Positions 27,070 through 35,739 of a DNA stretch of 64,000 nt are shown piece by piece. Positions within the stretch are counted from its first letter, which is position 1. Each line of letters begins with the position of its first letter. The notes beneath the pieces were generated by a model. The model did no database searches. It saw only the letters and a list, made by a program, of their open reading frames with translations, and was not told the origin of the DNA. A program made the position numbers and the translations under genes. This DNA is from NCEH01 sp040049195 (GTDB lineage Bacteria; Pseudomonadota; Alphaproteobacteria; Rhizobiales; Xanthobacteraceae), in assembly GCF_040049195.1 (NCBI RefSeq), contig NZ_JBDZDL010000001.1. The stretch is one strand, 5' to 3'.

Positions 27070-27735
27070 TCAGCCGACGGCTGGGATGTCGAGGCCGGTG
27101 ATGCGGATGCCGGCGCCGGGCACCTTGTAGCGGCGGTTGATCCCGATCAGCACGGAGGTGAGCGCTTCTGCGGCGGCCGAATTCGCCAGCACGCCGCCGT
27201 CGACGCCCCGCGTCGCGACCACACCGGCGAGGGCGATCACCTGATCCCGCGCGTCCTTGTCGTTGCCGAAGACCAGCACGTCGCAATCGGCCTTGCCGCC
27301 GCCGTGCAGCTTGGTGGCGCCCACATTGTGGAACGCGGACACCACGCGCACGCCCTCGCCGAGCAGGCCCTGGGCGATCTGCGCCGCCGAACCCTCGGCG
27401 GGCAATTGAACGGTGGAAACCTTGGGCGGCACCAGAGGCACGGCGGCGTCCACCACGATCTTGCCCTGCACCGCTTCGCGCACGTCCAGCAGCGTCGATT
27501 CATGGCTCGCGAAAGGCACCGCCAGCACGACGATATCGCCGGCGCGCGCGGCGCCCGCATTGTCGTCGCCGCGCGCCGAGCCGCCGAGCGCGGCTGCAGC
27601 TTCTGCTGCCTTTTCCGCGCTGCGCGAGCCGATCACCACCTCATAGCCGGCGGCCGCCCAGGATTTGGCAAGGCCGGAGCCGAGATCGCCGGTTCCCCCG
27701 AGAATGGCAATGATGGGCTTGGCGTCGCCGGGCAT
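27070..27735 (-). CDS. npdG: NADPH-dependent F420 reductase
   Basis: This 221-residue enzyme transfers hydride between NADPH and F420. The N-terminal Rossmann motif GGTGDLG (residues 13-19) and the NADPH-discriminating IGSRSAEKA agree with Fno/NpdG proteins. The segments VRVVSAFHNVGATKLH and VLVFGNDKDARDQVIALA are family-typical. It is the first gene of the F420 operon, 7 bp before cofE. Its presence means the cell probably recycles F420H2 for use by reductases such as the LLM protein encoded at 17809. Confidence 0.92.
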   Translation of the reverse strand: MPGDAKPIIAILGGTGDLGSGLAKSWAAAGYEVVIGSRSAEKAAEAAAALGGSARGDDNAGAARAGDIVVLAVPFASHESTLLDVREAVQGKIVVDAAVPLVPPKVSTVQLPAEGSAAQIAQGLLGEGVRVVSAFHNVGATKLHGGGKADCDVLVFGNDKDARDQVIALAGVVATRGVDGGVLANSAAAEALTSVLIGINRRYKVPGAGIRITGLDIPAVG

Positions 27736-28209
27736 GGGCTCTGTTCCTGATTTTGGTGTTAAATCAAATTCTTGGCGAGTTCACGCAAGGTGCGTGTGGC
27801 GGGGAATTCGATCTCAATGAACCAAATGGTGCTATAAACAGAATGATAAGACAACTCAATTCTTCAATCGCCTTTTCGTCCTCCCGAGGGACGGAAAGGG
27901 CATCGGAAAAACCAGAGATGGTGGCGGTTTGCGACTCATAAGCTTGCGGCTCCAGGCCGTGGCGCAGCGGGCGCGGCAAAAAAATGCTGCGCCTCACAAA
28001 GCGATTGCGCAAGAGAGCCTTGACAGGATGAGTTTTCCTATCTGATGGTATATAGAATGATTGACATTCGAGGGGTGGTTTCGGAAAGTCTCGAAGCCTC
28101 TCATGCGTCATTCATGCGCGTCATGTGGGCCTTTCGCGCATGTTCATCGTAGCAAGACGATGCCAGTGCTTCAACAATGATAAATAACCCCCTTCAGAGG
28201 ACCGGTGAT
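27736..28209. other. Divergent intergenic region between npdG and the binding-protein gene
   Basis: No gene is supported. The region is less GC-rich than its flanks and should carry the npdG promoter (minus) and the binding-protein promoter (plus). A TTGACA hexamer occurs at 28020 and 28061; neither has a convincing -10 at standard spacing. GAATG-ATTGA-CATTC (28055-28069) is a small inverted repeat. The shared motif of 14879 and 22109 was not found here. Confidence 0.5.
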
Positions 28210-29373
28210 ATGGTGAAGCTGAAATCAGGAATTCTGACATCTGCCGCCTGCGCGTTTGGCCTGTCCTTGGCTGTCGCGCTGCCGGCGGCCGCACAGGACA
28301 TTTCAATTGGCGTGAATATGCCGCTGACCGGAGCGTTTGCTGCGTCCGGCAATTTCGTCGCCGACGGCGCCAAGATCGCCGTCGAGGAGATCAACGCCAA
28401 GGGCGGCGTCCTGGGCAAGAAGCTCAACCTCATCATCGAGGACAATAAGAGCAATCCCACCGAGGCGGCCGCCGTCGCGGAAAAGCTGATCGTGCGCGAC
28501 AAGGTGCCGGTCATGCTCGGCGCCTGGGGTTCCAGCCTGACACTCGCGGTCATGCCCAAGCTGATGCAGTACAACGTGCCGATGGTGGTGGAGACCTCGT
28601 CTTCCTCCAAGATCACGCTGCAGGGCAATCCCTACGTGTTCCGCATCTCCGCCCCGTCCTCGCTGGAGGCGCAGAATTTCGCCAAGGTGATCGATGGCTT
28701 CAAAATCAAGAAGGCCGATTTCCTGGTTGTGAACAATGACTGGGGCCGCGGCACCGCCAGCGATTTCTCCGCCATGTTCAAGGACAAGGGCATCCAGGTC
28801 GGCGCGGTCGAGACCATGGACCAGGGCGCGCAGGATCTCAGCGCCCAGCTGGCCAAGATCAAGGCGTCCGATAGCGATACGCTCATCGTCACCACAGCCG
28901 TGGAGCAGCTGACCCTGGTGCTGAAGCAGGCCCAGTCGCTCGGCCTCAACAAGCAGATCATCACCACCGGCGGCTCCCAGAGTCCCGACCAGCTCGCCGA
29001 GCAGGCCGGCACCGCCGCCAACGGCACGTATCACCTGCTGTTCTTCACTCCCTGGTCGCCGGAAGCGACGCCCTATCCGGATCGCGCGAAGGCGTTCGTG
29101 GAAGCCTGGAAGAAGAAGGGCTATCCCATGGCCGGCCTCACCGAGAGCTTCCGTGGTTATGACGGAATCAATGTGATCGCCGCCGCCATCACCAAGGCCG
29201 GCGCGGCCGATCCTGCGAAAATCACCGAGGCCCTCTGGAAGGTCGAAGTGCCCGGCCTCAACGGCAAGATCGTGTTCGCCAAGGCCGGCCCCGAGGGGCG
29301 TGAGAGCGGCCAGAGCAGCCCGGCCACCTATATCGTGAAGATCGTCAACGGCAAGGTGGAAGTGGTTCACTGA
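28210..29373 (+). CDS. Branched-chain-amino-acid-type ABC substrate-binding protein
   Basis: This 387-residue periplasmic binding protein (Peripla_BP_6 family) starts with a Sec signal peptide ending near ALPAAAQD. Its mature start DISIGVNMPLTGAFAASGNFVADGAKIAVEEINAKGG is typical of LivJ-like proteins. I chose ATG 28210 (MVKLKSG), with AGAGGA about 8 nt upstream, over ATG 28177. It has no adjacent permease, so it probably serves livHMGF (11185-14579). Its placement between the F420 operon and the molybdenum hydroxylase ties uptake to this pathway. The ligand is unknown. Confidence 0.9.
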   Translation: MVKLKSGILTSAACAFGLSLAVALPAAAQDISIGVNMPLTGAFAASGNFVADGAKIAVEEINAKGGVLGKKLNLIIEDNKSNPTEAAAVAEKLIVRDKVPVMLGAWGSSLTLAVMPKLMQYNVPMVVETSSSSKITLQGNPYVFRISAPSSLEAQNFAKVIDGFKIKKADFLVVNNDWGRGTASDFSAMFKDKGIQVGAVETMDQGAQDLSAQLAKIKASDSDTLIVTTAVEQLTLVLKQAQSLGLNKQIITTGGSQSPDQLAEQAGTAANGTYHLLFFTPWSPEATPYPDRAKAFVEAWKKKGYPMAGLTESFRGYDGINVIAAAITKAGAADPAKITEALWKVEVPGLNGKIVFAKAGPEGRESGQSSPATYIVKIVNGKVEVVH

Positions 29374-29412
29374 TCCGGAAGGGGCATTGAACCCCCGTCT
29401 CTTCCGGTTGGG

Positions 29413-29454
29413 TGGGGCATCGGCGGGCCAGCGCCTGACGCCGTCGGTGCCCCA
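29413..29454 (+). terminator. Intrinsic terminator after the binding-protein gene
   Basis: TGGGGCA (29413-29419) pairs with TGCCCCA (29448-29454), with further inner pairing, and is followed by TCTTTTT. A smaller hairpin CCGGAAG/CTTCCGG (29375-29407) precedes it. Together they should end the binding-protein transcript before the molybdenum hydroxylase genes. Confidence 0.8.
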
Positions 29455-29553
29455 TCTTTTTCCGGCAAGCTGTGGCTGCCGCCGGTTCTGGAATTGAATT
29501 CCCGCAGCCAAGATGCCGGCTGAGTGTTGACGCCGACGCTTAAGGAAAACGCG

Positions 29554-31905
29554 ATGACGAAGCAGGGTGTCGGGGCGCGTCTCCCGCGCAAGGAGGACGA
29601 TCGCTTCCTGCGCGGACGCGGCCAGTTCGTGGCCGATATCCGCCTGCCGGGGCTGAAGGATGTCGCCTTCGTGCGGAGCCCCCTCGCCCACGCCCGCATC
29701 CACGGCGTTCATATCCCCGAGGCTTATCGCGCGGTTGCCTTCAACGCCGAGGCGCTGGCGGGCGTCAAGCCGATCCGCGCGGTGACGGCGCTGCCCGGCT
29801 TCAAGGTGTCGGAGCAATGGCCGCTCGCAACGGATAAGGTCCGTCAGGTGGGTGAATTGCTCGCGGCCTGTGTCGGCGACACCCGCGCCCAGGCCGAGGA
29901 CATCGCCGCCGCCATTGAGCTGGACCTGGAGGAGCTTCCCGCCGTCCACGACATGGTTTTGGCACGCGCACCCGGCAGCGCGCTGGTACATGAGCATTGG
30001 GGCGACAACGTCTTCCTCGAAAGCTTCATGGAAGTTGACATCGAGAAGGCCTTCGACGCCCCGATCAAGATCACACGCACCATCTCCACCGCGCGCCAGA
30101 GCATGGCGCCCATGGAGGGGCGCGGGACGGTGGCGCACTGGGACCATCGCAAGGAACAGCTCGTTCTCCACACCGGCAGCCAGATGCCGCACATCGTGCG
30201 CAACGGTCTTGCCGAATGCCTGGGGCTGAATCAGGAACAGATCCGGATCATTTCGCCCGACGTCGGGGGCGGCTTCGGCTACAAGGGCATCCTGCTGCCG
30301 GAAGATATCTGCCTCGGCTGGCTTGCCATGCGCCTCGGCCATCCGGTGCGCTGGATCGAGGACCGGCGCGAGAGCCTGACGGCCGGCGCGAACTGCCGCG
30401 AGCATCATTATTCCATCACCGCCTATGCCGATCGCGACGGCACGTTGCGGGGCATCGACTGCGAAGCCATCGTCGATTCCGGTGCCTATTCCTCCTATCC
30501 CTTCTCGGCGTGCCTTGAGGCCGCGCAGGTCGTCAGCATCCTGCCCGGCCCCTACGATTTCCCCTCCTATCGCTGCCGCACCTGGTCGGTCGCCACCAAC
30601 AAATGCCCGATCCTGCCCTATCGCGGCGTGGCGCGCACCGGCGTGTGCTTTGCGCTCGAACTGGTGCTGGACGCAATCGCCCGGGAGATCGGCATGGAGC
30701 CGCACGAACTGCGGCTGAAGAACCTCGTGCGGCCGGAACAGATGCCGTTCGACAACATCACCAAGAAGCATTTCGACAGCGGCGATTATCCCCAGGCGCT
30801 GAACCGCGCCATCGCCATGGCGCGCCTTGACGAGGTGCGCGCGCGCCAGGCAAAGGGCGAGGCGGATGGCCGGCTGATCGGCATCGGCCATTCCATCTAT
30901 TGCGAGCAGGGCGCCCACGGTACATCGGTCTATTCCGGCTGGGGCATTCCCATGGTGCCCGGCCACGAGCAGGCGACCGCCCGCATGACGCCCGACGGCG
31001 GGCTCGAGCTGCGCGTCGGCGTGCATTCCCACGGCCAGAGCATGGAAACCACGTTCGCCCAGGTGGCGCACGAAGTGCTCGGCATCGATACAGCGCGCAT
31101 CAAGCTGGTGCACGGCGATACCGAATACACGCCCTATTCGACCGGAAGCTGGGGCTCGCGTTCGATGGTGATGGCCGGCGGCGCGGTTGCCACCGCTTGC
31201 AAGGAAGTAGCGGCGCTCGCGGCGAAGATCGGCGCGCATCTGCTCCAGGCGGATCCGGCCGAAGTGGTGATCAAGGATGGGTTCGCGGTCGCCCCCTCCG
31301 GCTCGGTGAGCCTCCAGGAGATCGCGCACACCTGGTATCGCCGCCCGCAGGACCTTCCCGTCGGCATTGACCCCCACGGTCTTGAATCCACCATCGGCTA
31401 TAAGCCCGTGCGCGATACCGGCACCTTCTCCTATGCCGCCCATGTGGTGCTGGTGGCGGTGGACCCGGAACTCGGCGACATCGAGATCCTCGATTATGTG
31501 ATCGTCGAGGACGGCGGCAAGCTGGTGAACCCCATGGTGGTGGACGGCCAGATCTATGGCGGTCTCGCCCAGGGCATCGGCACCGCGCTCTATGAGGAGA
31601 TGCAGTTCGACGCCTCCGGCCAGCCGCTGGCCTCCACCTTTGCCGACTATCTGCTGCCCGGCCCCACCGAGGTGCCGGAACCACGGCTCGACCACATGGA
31701 ATTTCTCGCTCCCTATACGGAATTCGGAGTGAAAGGCATCGGCGAGGGTGGCGCGATCGCGCCGCCAGCCGCCATCGGCAATGCGGTCAACGATGCGCTC
31801 AAGGGCATCGGTGCCGAACTGCTGCATTCGCCCATTACGCCGCGCCGCGTCCTGGAAGCCATAGAGGCAGCCAAGGCCGCCAAACTCGCCGGGAGCGTGG
31901 CATGA
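29554..31905 (+). CDS. Molybdenum hydroxylase large subunit (xanthine dehydrogenase/CoxL superfamily)
   Basis: This 783-residue molybdopterin subunit hydroxylates an unknown substrate, probably an N-heterocycle or aldehyde. The active-site loop reads PYRGVARTG, closer to form II (AYRGAGR) than to the AYRCSFR of true CO dehydrogenase. The catalytic glutamate is expected in VKGIGEGGAIAPPAAIGN near the C-terminus, and Moco loops such as SPDVGGGFGYKG are present. AAGGA precedes ATG 29554. Gene order is large, FAD, Fe-S, with 4-bp overlaps. Electrons pass through the 2Fe-2S and FAD subunits. Confidence 0.9.
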   Translation: MTKQGVGARLPRKEDDRFLRGRGQFVADIRLPGLKDVAFVRSPLAHARIHGVHIPEAYRAVAFNAEALAGVKPIRAVTALPGFKVSEQWPLATDKVRQVGELLAACVGDTRAQAEDIAAAIELDLEELPAVHDMVLARAPGSALVHEHWGDNVFLESFMEVDIEKAFDAPIKITRTISTARQSMAPMEGRGTVAHWDHRKEQLVLHTGSQMPHIVRNGLAECLGLNQEQIRIISPDVGGGFGYKGILLPEDICLGWLAMRLGHPVRWIEDRRESLTAGANCREHHYSITAYADRDGTLRGIDCEAIVDSGAYSSYPFSACLEAAQVVSILPGPYDFPSYRCRTWSVATNKCPILPYRGVARTGVCFALELVLDAIAREIGMEPHELRLKNLVRPEQMPFDNITKKHFDSGDYPQALNRAIAMARLDEVRARQAKGEADGRLIGIGHSIYCEQGAHGTSVYSGWGIPMVPGHEQATARMTPDGGLELRVGVHSHGQSMETTFAQVAHEVLGIDTARIKLVHGDTEYTPYSTGSWGSRSMVMAGGAVATACKEVAALAAKIGAHLLQADPAEVVIKDGFAVAPSGSVSLQEIAHTWYRRPQDLPVGIDPHGLESTIGYKPVRDTGTFSYAAHVVLVAVDPELGDIEILDYVIVEDGGKLVNPMVVDGQIYGGLAQGIGTALYEEMQFDASGQPLASTFADYLLPGPTEVPEPRLDHMEFLAPYTEFGVKGIGEGGAIAPPAAIGNAVNDALKGIGAELLHSPITPRRVLEAIEAAKAAKLAGSVA

Positions 31906-32720
31906 AGCCCGTCCGTTTCGATTATGAACGCCCCGTTGAGATCGGCGCCGCCCTCGCCCTGATGCAGGACGAGGGGCGGGTGGTGAAGATCATCGCCGGC
32001 GGCCAGTCGCTCGGCCCCATGCTGAACATGCGCCTCGTGCAGCCGGAATTGCTGGTGGACATCACCGCCATTCCCGCTCTGAAGCGTGTCGAGGACAATG
32101 CGGACCACATCGTCGTCGGGGCCTGTGTGACCCATGCGGATTTCGAGGATCGCCGCGTGCCGGACGTCACCGCCGGCGCGCTGCCGGGCGTGGCGCGCGG
32201 CATTGCCTATCGTGCGGTGCGCAACCGCGGCACGGTGGGCGGCAGCCTGACCCACGCCGACCCGTCCGCCGATTGGATTTCCATTCTCTCCGCCGTGGGC
32301 GCGCGAGTGATCCTGCGCTCGGCGTCCGGCACCCGCGAGGTGCCGGTGGAGCAATATATGCTCGGCGCGCTCGCCGCCGATCTGAACCCCGGCGAACTGC
32401 TGGAGGCGGTGCGCATCCCCAAATGCAGCGCCTCGGCCCGCTGGGGCTATTTCAAGAGCTGTCGAAAGACCGGGGAGTTCGCCCACGCCATCGGCGCGGT
32501 GCTGGTGGACCCCGACCGCGGCGTGTTTCGCGCGGTGATGGGGGCGACCGAGACGCGGCCTATCCTCGTGACAGAACGCGCGGCGCTCTTCGCCGAAACG
32601 GGCTTCTCGACGGGCGCGGCGGAACAGGTGGCGCAGGCCGCGGGCATGGGCGACCTGCTGGATCGCCGGACACACGCGGTGGCGCTGCGCCGCGCATTCG
32701 AGCAGGCGGACGCGGCATGA
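31902..32720 (+). CDS. Molybdenum hydroxylase FAD-binding subunit
   Basis: This 272-residue CoxM-like flavoprotein has the FAD pyrophosphate motif AGGQSLGPML and the second motif TVGGSLTHADPSADW. The C-terminal CO_deh_flav_C domain is intact. It overlaps the large-subunit gene and the Fe-S gene by 4 bp each. It passes electrons from the 2Fe-2S clusters to an acceptor. Confidence 0.92.
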   Translation: MKPVRFDYERPVEIGAALALMQDEGRVVKIIAGGQSLGPMLNMRLVQPELLVDITAIPALKRVEDNADHIVVGACVTHADFEDRRVPDVTAGALPGVARGIAYRAVRNRGTVGGSLTHADPSADWISILSAVGARVILRSASGTREVPVEQYMLGALAADLNPGELLEAVRIPKCSASARWGYFKSCRKTGEFAHAIGAVLVDPDRGVFRAVMGATETRPILVTERAALFAETGFSTGAAEQVAQAAGMGDLLDRRTHAVALRRAFEQADAA

Positions 32721-33913
32721 GCATGGTTTCCCTCACCGTCAATTCCCGCCCGCTGCGCGCGGATGTGGAGCCGCGGACAAACCTCGCCGATTTCCTGCGC
32801 GATTCGCATGATCTCACCGGCACCCACATTGGTTGCGAGCACGGCGTCTGCGGCGCCTGCACCATCATCGTGGATGGTGAGCCGGTGCGCTCCTGCATCA
32901 CCTATGCGGTGGCGTGCGAGAACGCGCAGATTACCACCATCGAGGGGCTCAACGATGACGAGGTGGCGGGCGAGCTGCGCGCCGCCTTCACACGCGAGCA
33001 CGGCCTTCAGTGTGGCTATTGCACGCCGGGCATGATCGTCTCGGCCCGCGACGTGGTGCTGCGCATGCCCGACGCCGGCGAGCATGAGATCCGTGCCGCC
33101 ATGAGCGGAAACCTGTGCCGCTGCACCGGCTACGTCGGCATCGTGCGGGCGATCCGTTCGGTGATCGCAGAGCGCAAGGCACGTGGCGCAGCCCCCCGGG
33201 CCGATGTGCGCACCGCCCTCGGCCCGGCCGGTTCCGGCCACGCCGGGGCCTTTGCCGCTGGCCCGCAGAAGGCGCTTGCCGCGCCGTCCGCCAGGGCGAC
33301 GGCATCCGCGCCGCGCGCGGCGGCCAAGCTCGATGCCGATTGGGTTCCCCAGACCAGCTTTCCCCAGAGCTTCGTGGTTGCCCATCCCGTGGACGTGGTG
33401 TGGGATTTCTTCGGCCGCGTGGACGAAGTGGCCGCCTGCCTGCCCGGCGCATCCCTGGTCGGCACGCCGACGCCCGAGCATGTGGAAGGTCAGATCCGCG
33501 TGAAGGTCGGCCCGATGGTGGCCGAATTCCAGGGCGTCGCCGATATCTCGCGCGACGATGCGCTGCATGCCGGACGCATTTCCGGCAGCGGGCGCGACAC
33601 GCGCAGCAATTCGGCAACGCGCGGCCTCATCGGCTACACGCTGACTCCGGTTGAGGACGGGCGCGCAACGCGTGTGGACGTGAGCATCGGTTATACGCTC
33701 ACGGGCATGCTGGCGCAGTTTGGGCGTTCCGGTCTGGTGCAGGATATCGCCGGCCGCTTGGTGGCTGCGTTCGTGCAGAATCTGGAGGCGCGGCTCGGCC
33801 GGGGTGAAGGCGCGCCTGCGGCCCCCGTGGTCACGGAACTGAACGCCGGATCGTTGGTCTATTCGGTGTTCCTGTCGCGGCTGAAAGAGCTATGGCGCAA
33901 AATAGCCGGATGA
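32717..33913 (+). CDS. Molybdenum hydroxylase 2Fe-2S subunit fused to a CoxG (SRPBCC) domain
   Basis: This 398-residue fusion has an N-terminal 2Fe-2S subunit of about 160 residues with CEHGVCGACTIIVDGEPVRSC and the second cluster QCGYCTPG...NLCRCTGYVG. After an Ala-rich linker (about 165-205) comes a CoxG/SRPBCC domain (about 212-360, from FPQSFVVAHPVDVVWDFFGRVDEVAACLPGA). CoxG normally is a separate protein that helps anchor or mature CO dehydrogenase, so fusion may tether the enzyme to the membrane. The last residues are hydrophobic. Start ATG 32717 overlaps the FAD-subunit stop. Confidence 0.9.
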   Translation: MSMVSLTVNSRPLRADVEPRTNLADFLRDSHDLTGTHIGCEHGVCGACTIIVDGEPVRSCITYAVACENAQITTIEGLNDDEVAGELRAAFTREHGLQCGYCTPGMIVSARDVVLRMPDAGEHEIRAAMSGNLCRCTGYVGIVRAIRSVIAERKARGAAPRADVRTALGPAGSGHAGAFAAGPQKALAAPSARATASAPRAAAKLDADWVPQTSFPQSFVVAHPVDVVWDFFGRVDEVAACLPGASLVGTPTPEHVEGQIRVKVGPMVAEFQGVADISRDDALHAGRISGSGRDTRSNSATRGLIGYTLTPVEDGRATRVDVSIGYTLTGMLAQFGRSGLVQDIAGRLVAAFVQNLEARLGRGEGAPAAPVVTELNAGSLVYSVFLSRLKELWRKIAG

Positions 33914-33966
33914 AGTGGGGCGGGCGCATGGCGCAGGAACGCGCCGCTGCCCCTGCGCCTGATTGC

Positions 33967-34458
33967 TCACCGTTCCAGGGGCACGGCGAGGCCGGTTTTG
34001 ACCCGGTCCATCACAACAAGCGTCCGAAAGCGCTTGATGTTGCTGTTTTCGAAAAACAGGCGGCGGGTGAGCTCTTCATACTCCGCCATGGTTGCCACGG
34101 TGACGATAAGCACGAAATCGGCGTCTCCCGTAACGTAATAGCATTGCTGGACCTCCGGGCAGCGGACGAAATTGGCCTTGGCGGCGTCCACGAGATCGAT
34201 GCGCTCGCTTTCCACCACCACTTCCACCACCAGCGTCAGCGGCTGGCCGACGCGGGCGGGATTGAGAATGGTGACGTCGCCCGCGATCACCCCGGTCTCG
34301 CGCATGCGCTTGATGCGCCGCTGCACGGCGGCCGCGGAGAGGTTCACGCGCTCACCAATGGTGCGCTGCGGGGTGGTGTTGTCCTTTTGAAGGATAGTAA
34401 GAATGGCAAGGTCGAAGGCATCCAGATCTGCACGCTGGTTGGACAGAGAAGAAGCCAT
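33967..34458 (-). CDS. Lrp/AsnC-family regulator
   Basis: This 163-residue regulator has an N-terminal winged helix (TIGERVNLSAAAVQRRIKRM) and a C-terminal RAM domain (ESERIDLVDAAKANFVRCPEVQQCYYVTGDADFVLIV). Family members bind amino acids and control amino-acid uptake and breakdown. It converges on the molybdenum hydroxylase operon and is transcribed away from the GntR gene across a 389-bp AT-rich gap, so that gap likely holds regulatory sites for both. Confidence 0.88.
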   Translation of the reverse strand: MASSLSNQRADLDAFDLAILTILQKDNTTPQRTIGERVNLSAAAVQRRIKRMRETGVIAGDVTILNPARVGQPLTLVVEVVVESERIDLVDAAKANFVRCPEVQQCYYVTGDADFVLIVTVATMAEYEELTRRLFFENSNIKRFRTLVVMDRVKTGLAVPLER

Positions 34459-34847
34459 GACACACCAAATCGGTTGAACCTTTTTACATTCTAATAATAT
34501 AATTATATTTGTCTATGATGTATTGTTTATATTCAAATATTTATAAAATAATATATCAGATATACATAAATCATTTATAGATGTATGTACGCTCAGTATT
34601 GGCGATTGATACTGTTACGTAGTCAGGGTGTGTTCTGCCTGCATGATTGGCGGCGGCTTAATCATGTGCGCGTTCTGGCGCCTTGCGCCGTTCGGTAATT
34701 CTATGCCCGGTGCGGGAAGACGGGCTAATATGCACAAGTCGCAGGCACTTCCCTATTCACCTTTGCCCGCCATAGGGCTAAACTATAATCTCAGGCGTGA
34801 AGTGGAGATGGTTTCTGCTCGCGCGCCGCCGAGTCTGATGGTCCTGT
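34459..34847. other. AT-rich divergent promoter region between the AsnC and GntR genes
   Basis: No gene is supported. About 34480-34620 is strikingly AT-rich compared with the high-GC genome around it. It contains CTAATAATA (34491-34499), a partial match in reverse-complement orientation to the motif shared by 14879 and 22109 (9 of 9 core bases, about 11 of 16 overall). Curved promoter DNA or an operator for the two flanking regulators is plausible. Confidence 0.55.
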
Positions 34848-35603
34848 ATGCAAACAAAGTCCAAACTATCGGCAGCCTATGATCGAAGCCGCGTGCCGCT
34901 CTACATCCAGGTCGCATCGGTGCTCCGGCAGCGGATCCAGGCTGGCCATTGGGCGATCGGCGACAAGATTTCGACCCTCGAAGAATTGGAAGAGGAGTTC
35001 CAGGTCGCGCGCGTCACGGTGCGCCAGGCCGTGGAAATGCTGCGCGATGAAGGGCTCGTCAGCGCGCGCCAGGGGCGCGGCACTTTCGTTTCCAGCGTGG
35101 TGCCGGATCGGCACTGGCTGAAGCTTGAGACCACCTGGGCAAGCTTGATCGCGTCGGTGAAGGAAAATGTGCCCCGGCCCATCACCTTGACCGAAAACGT
35201 GCCGCCGCCGATGCTGAAGCCGGAGGACGGCGAACTCGCATCCGAATACGTCTCGCTGAAGAGCCTGCAATTCCGCGATGACCAGCCCTACTCCATCGTC
35301 AACCTTCTGCTCGCGCGCCATGTGTTCGAAATGGATCGCGACGTCTTCCTGACCGGTCCGGCCTTGCCGGCGCTCGCTGGCCTTAAGAAAGTGAAGGTTA
35401 AGGACGCCCACCAGACGCTGATCATCGGCAGTGCCGATCCGACGGTCGCCGATCTCATGAAGATTCCGCTCGGCGCGGCGACGGTCGAGAGCCATTGCGT
35501 GGTGGTGGACGCGAAGAATGTCGCCATCTACGTGGCGGACATCGTCTATCGCAGCGATTGCATCAAGTTGCAGATCGACCTGCTACGCTCCGAGCGCGGC
35601 TGA
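34848..35603 (+). CDS. GntR-family regulator, HutC/UTRA subfamily
   Basis: This 251-residue regulator has a GntR winged helix (VPLYIQVASVLRQRIQAGHWAIG and LEEEFQVARVTVRQAVEMLRDEGLVSARQGRGTFV) and a UTRA ligand-binding domain from about residue 100. HutC-type regulators often control catabolic operons and sense a pathway intermediate. It stands at the edge of the catabolic island and is a candidate for the shared TATTATTAGYACAATA site. No strong ribosome-binding site is visible before the ATG. Confidence 0.86.
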   Translation: MQTKSKLSAAYDRSRVPLYIQVASVLRQRIQAGHWAIGDKISTLEELEEEFQVARVTVRQAVEMLRDEGLVSARQGRGTFVSSVVPDRHWLKLETTWASLIASVKENVPRPITLTENVPPPMLKPEDGELASEYVSLKSLQFRDDQPYSIVNLLLARHVFEMDRDVFLTGPALPALAGLKKVKVKDAHQTLIIGSADPTVADLMKIPLGAATVESHCVVVDAKNVAIYVADIVYRSDCIKLQIDLLRSERG

Positions 35604-35739
35604 GGGAGCATCGCGCCAGCTCAGGCCCGGGAGCCATGCCGCCAGAATCGAGCCGGCAGCGTCGTTTCAAACGCGCGCCTATGGCCGGGACGGGCTGGGC
35701 CGTGACGAAGGCCCCGCGCCATCCGGCCGCGCTGCCGCC

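Noticed and set aside
27736..28209. A third copy of the TATTATTAGYACAATA motif in the npdG/binding-protein divergent region
   Set aside because: I looked for it in both orientations and found no convincing match.
28303..31827. A very long open reading frame on the minus strand opposite the binding protein and molybdenum hydroxylase genes
   Set aside because: It is the mirror of confident plus-strand genes with clear motifs; its product is low-complexity His/Arg/Gly-rich, as expected from GC-rich antisense frames.
29554..33913. Aerobic CO dehydrogenase operon
   Set aside because: The active-site loop is not AYRCSFR and the gene order (large, FAD, Fe-S) differs from the canonical cox set.
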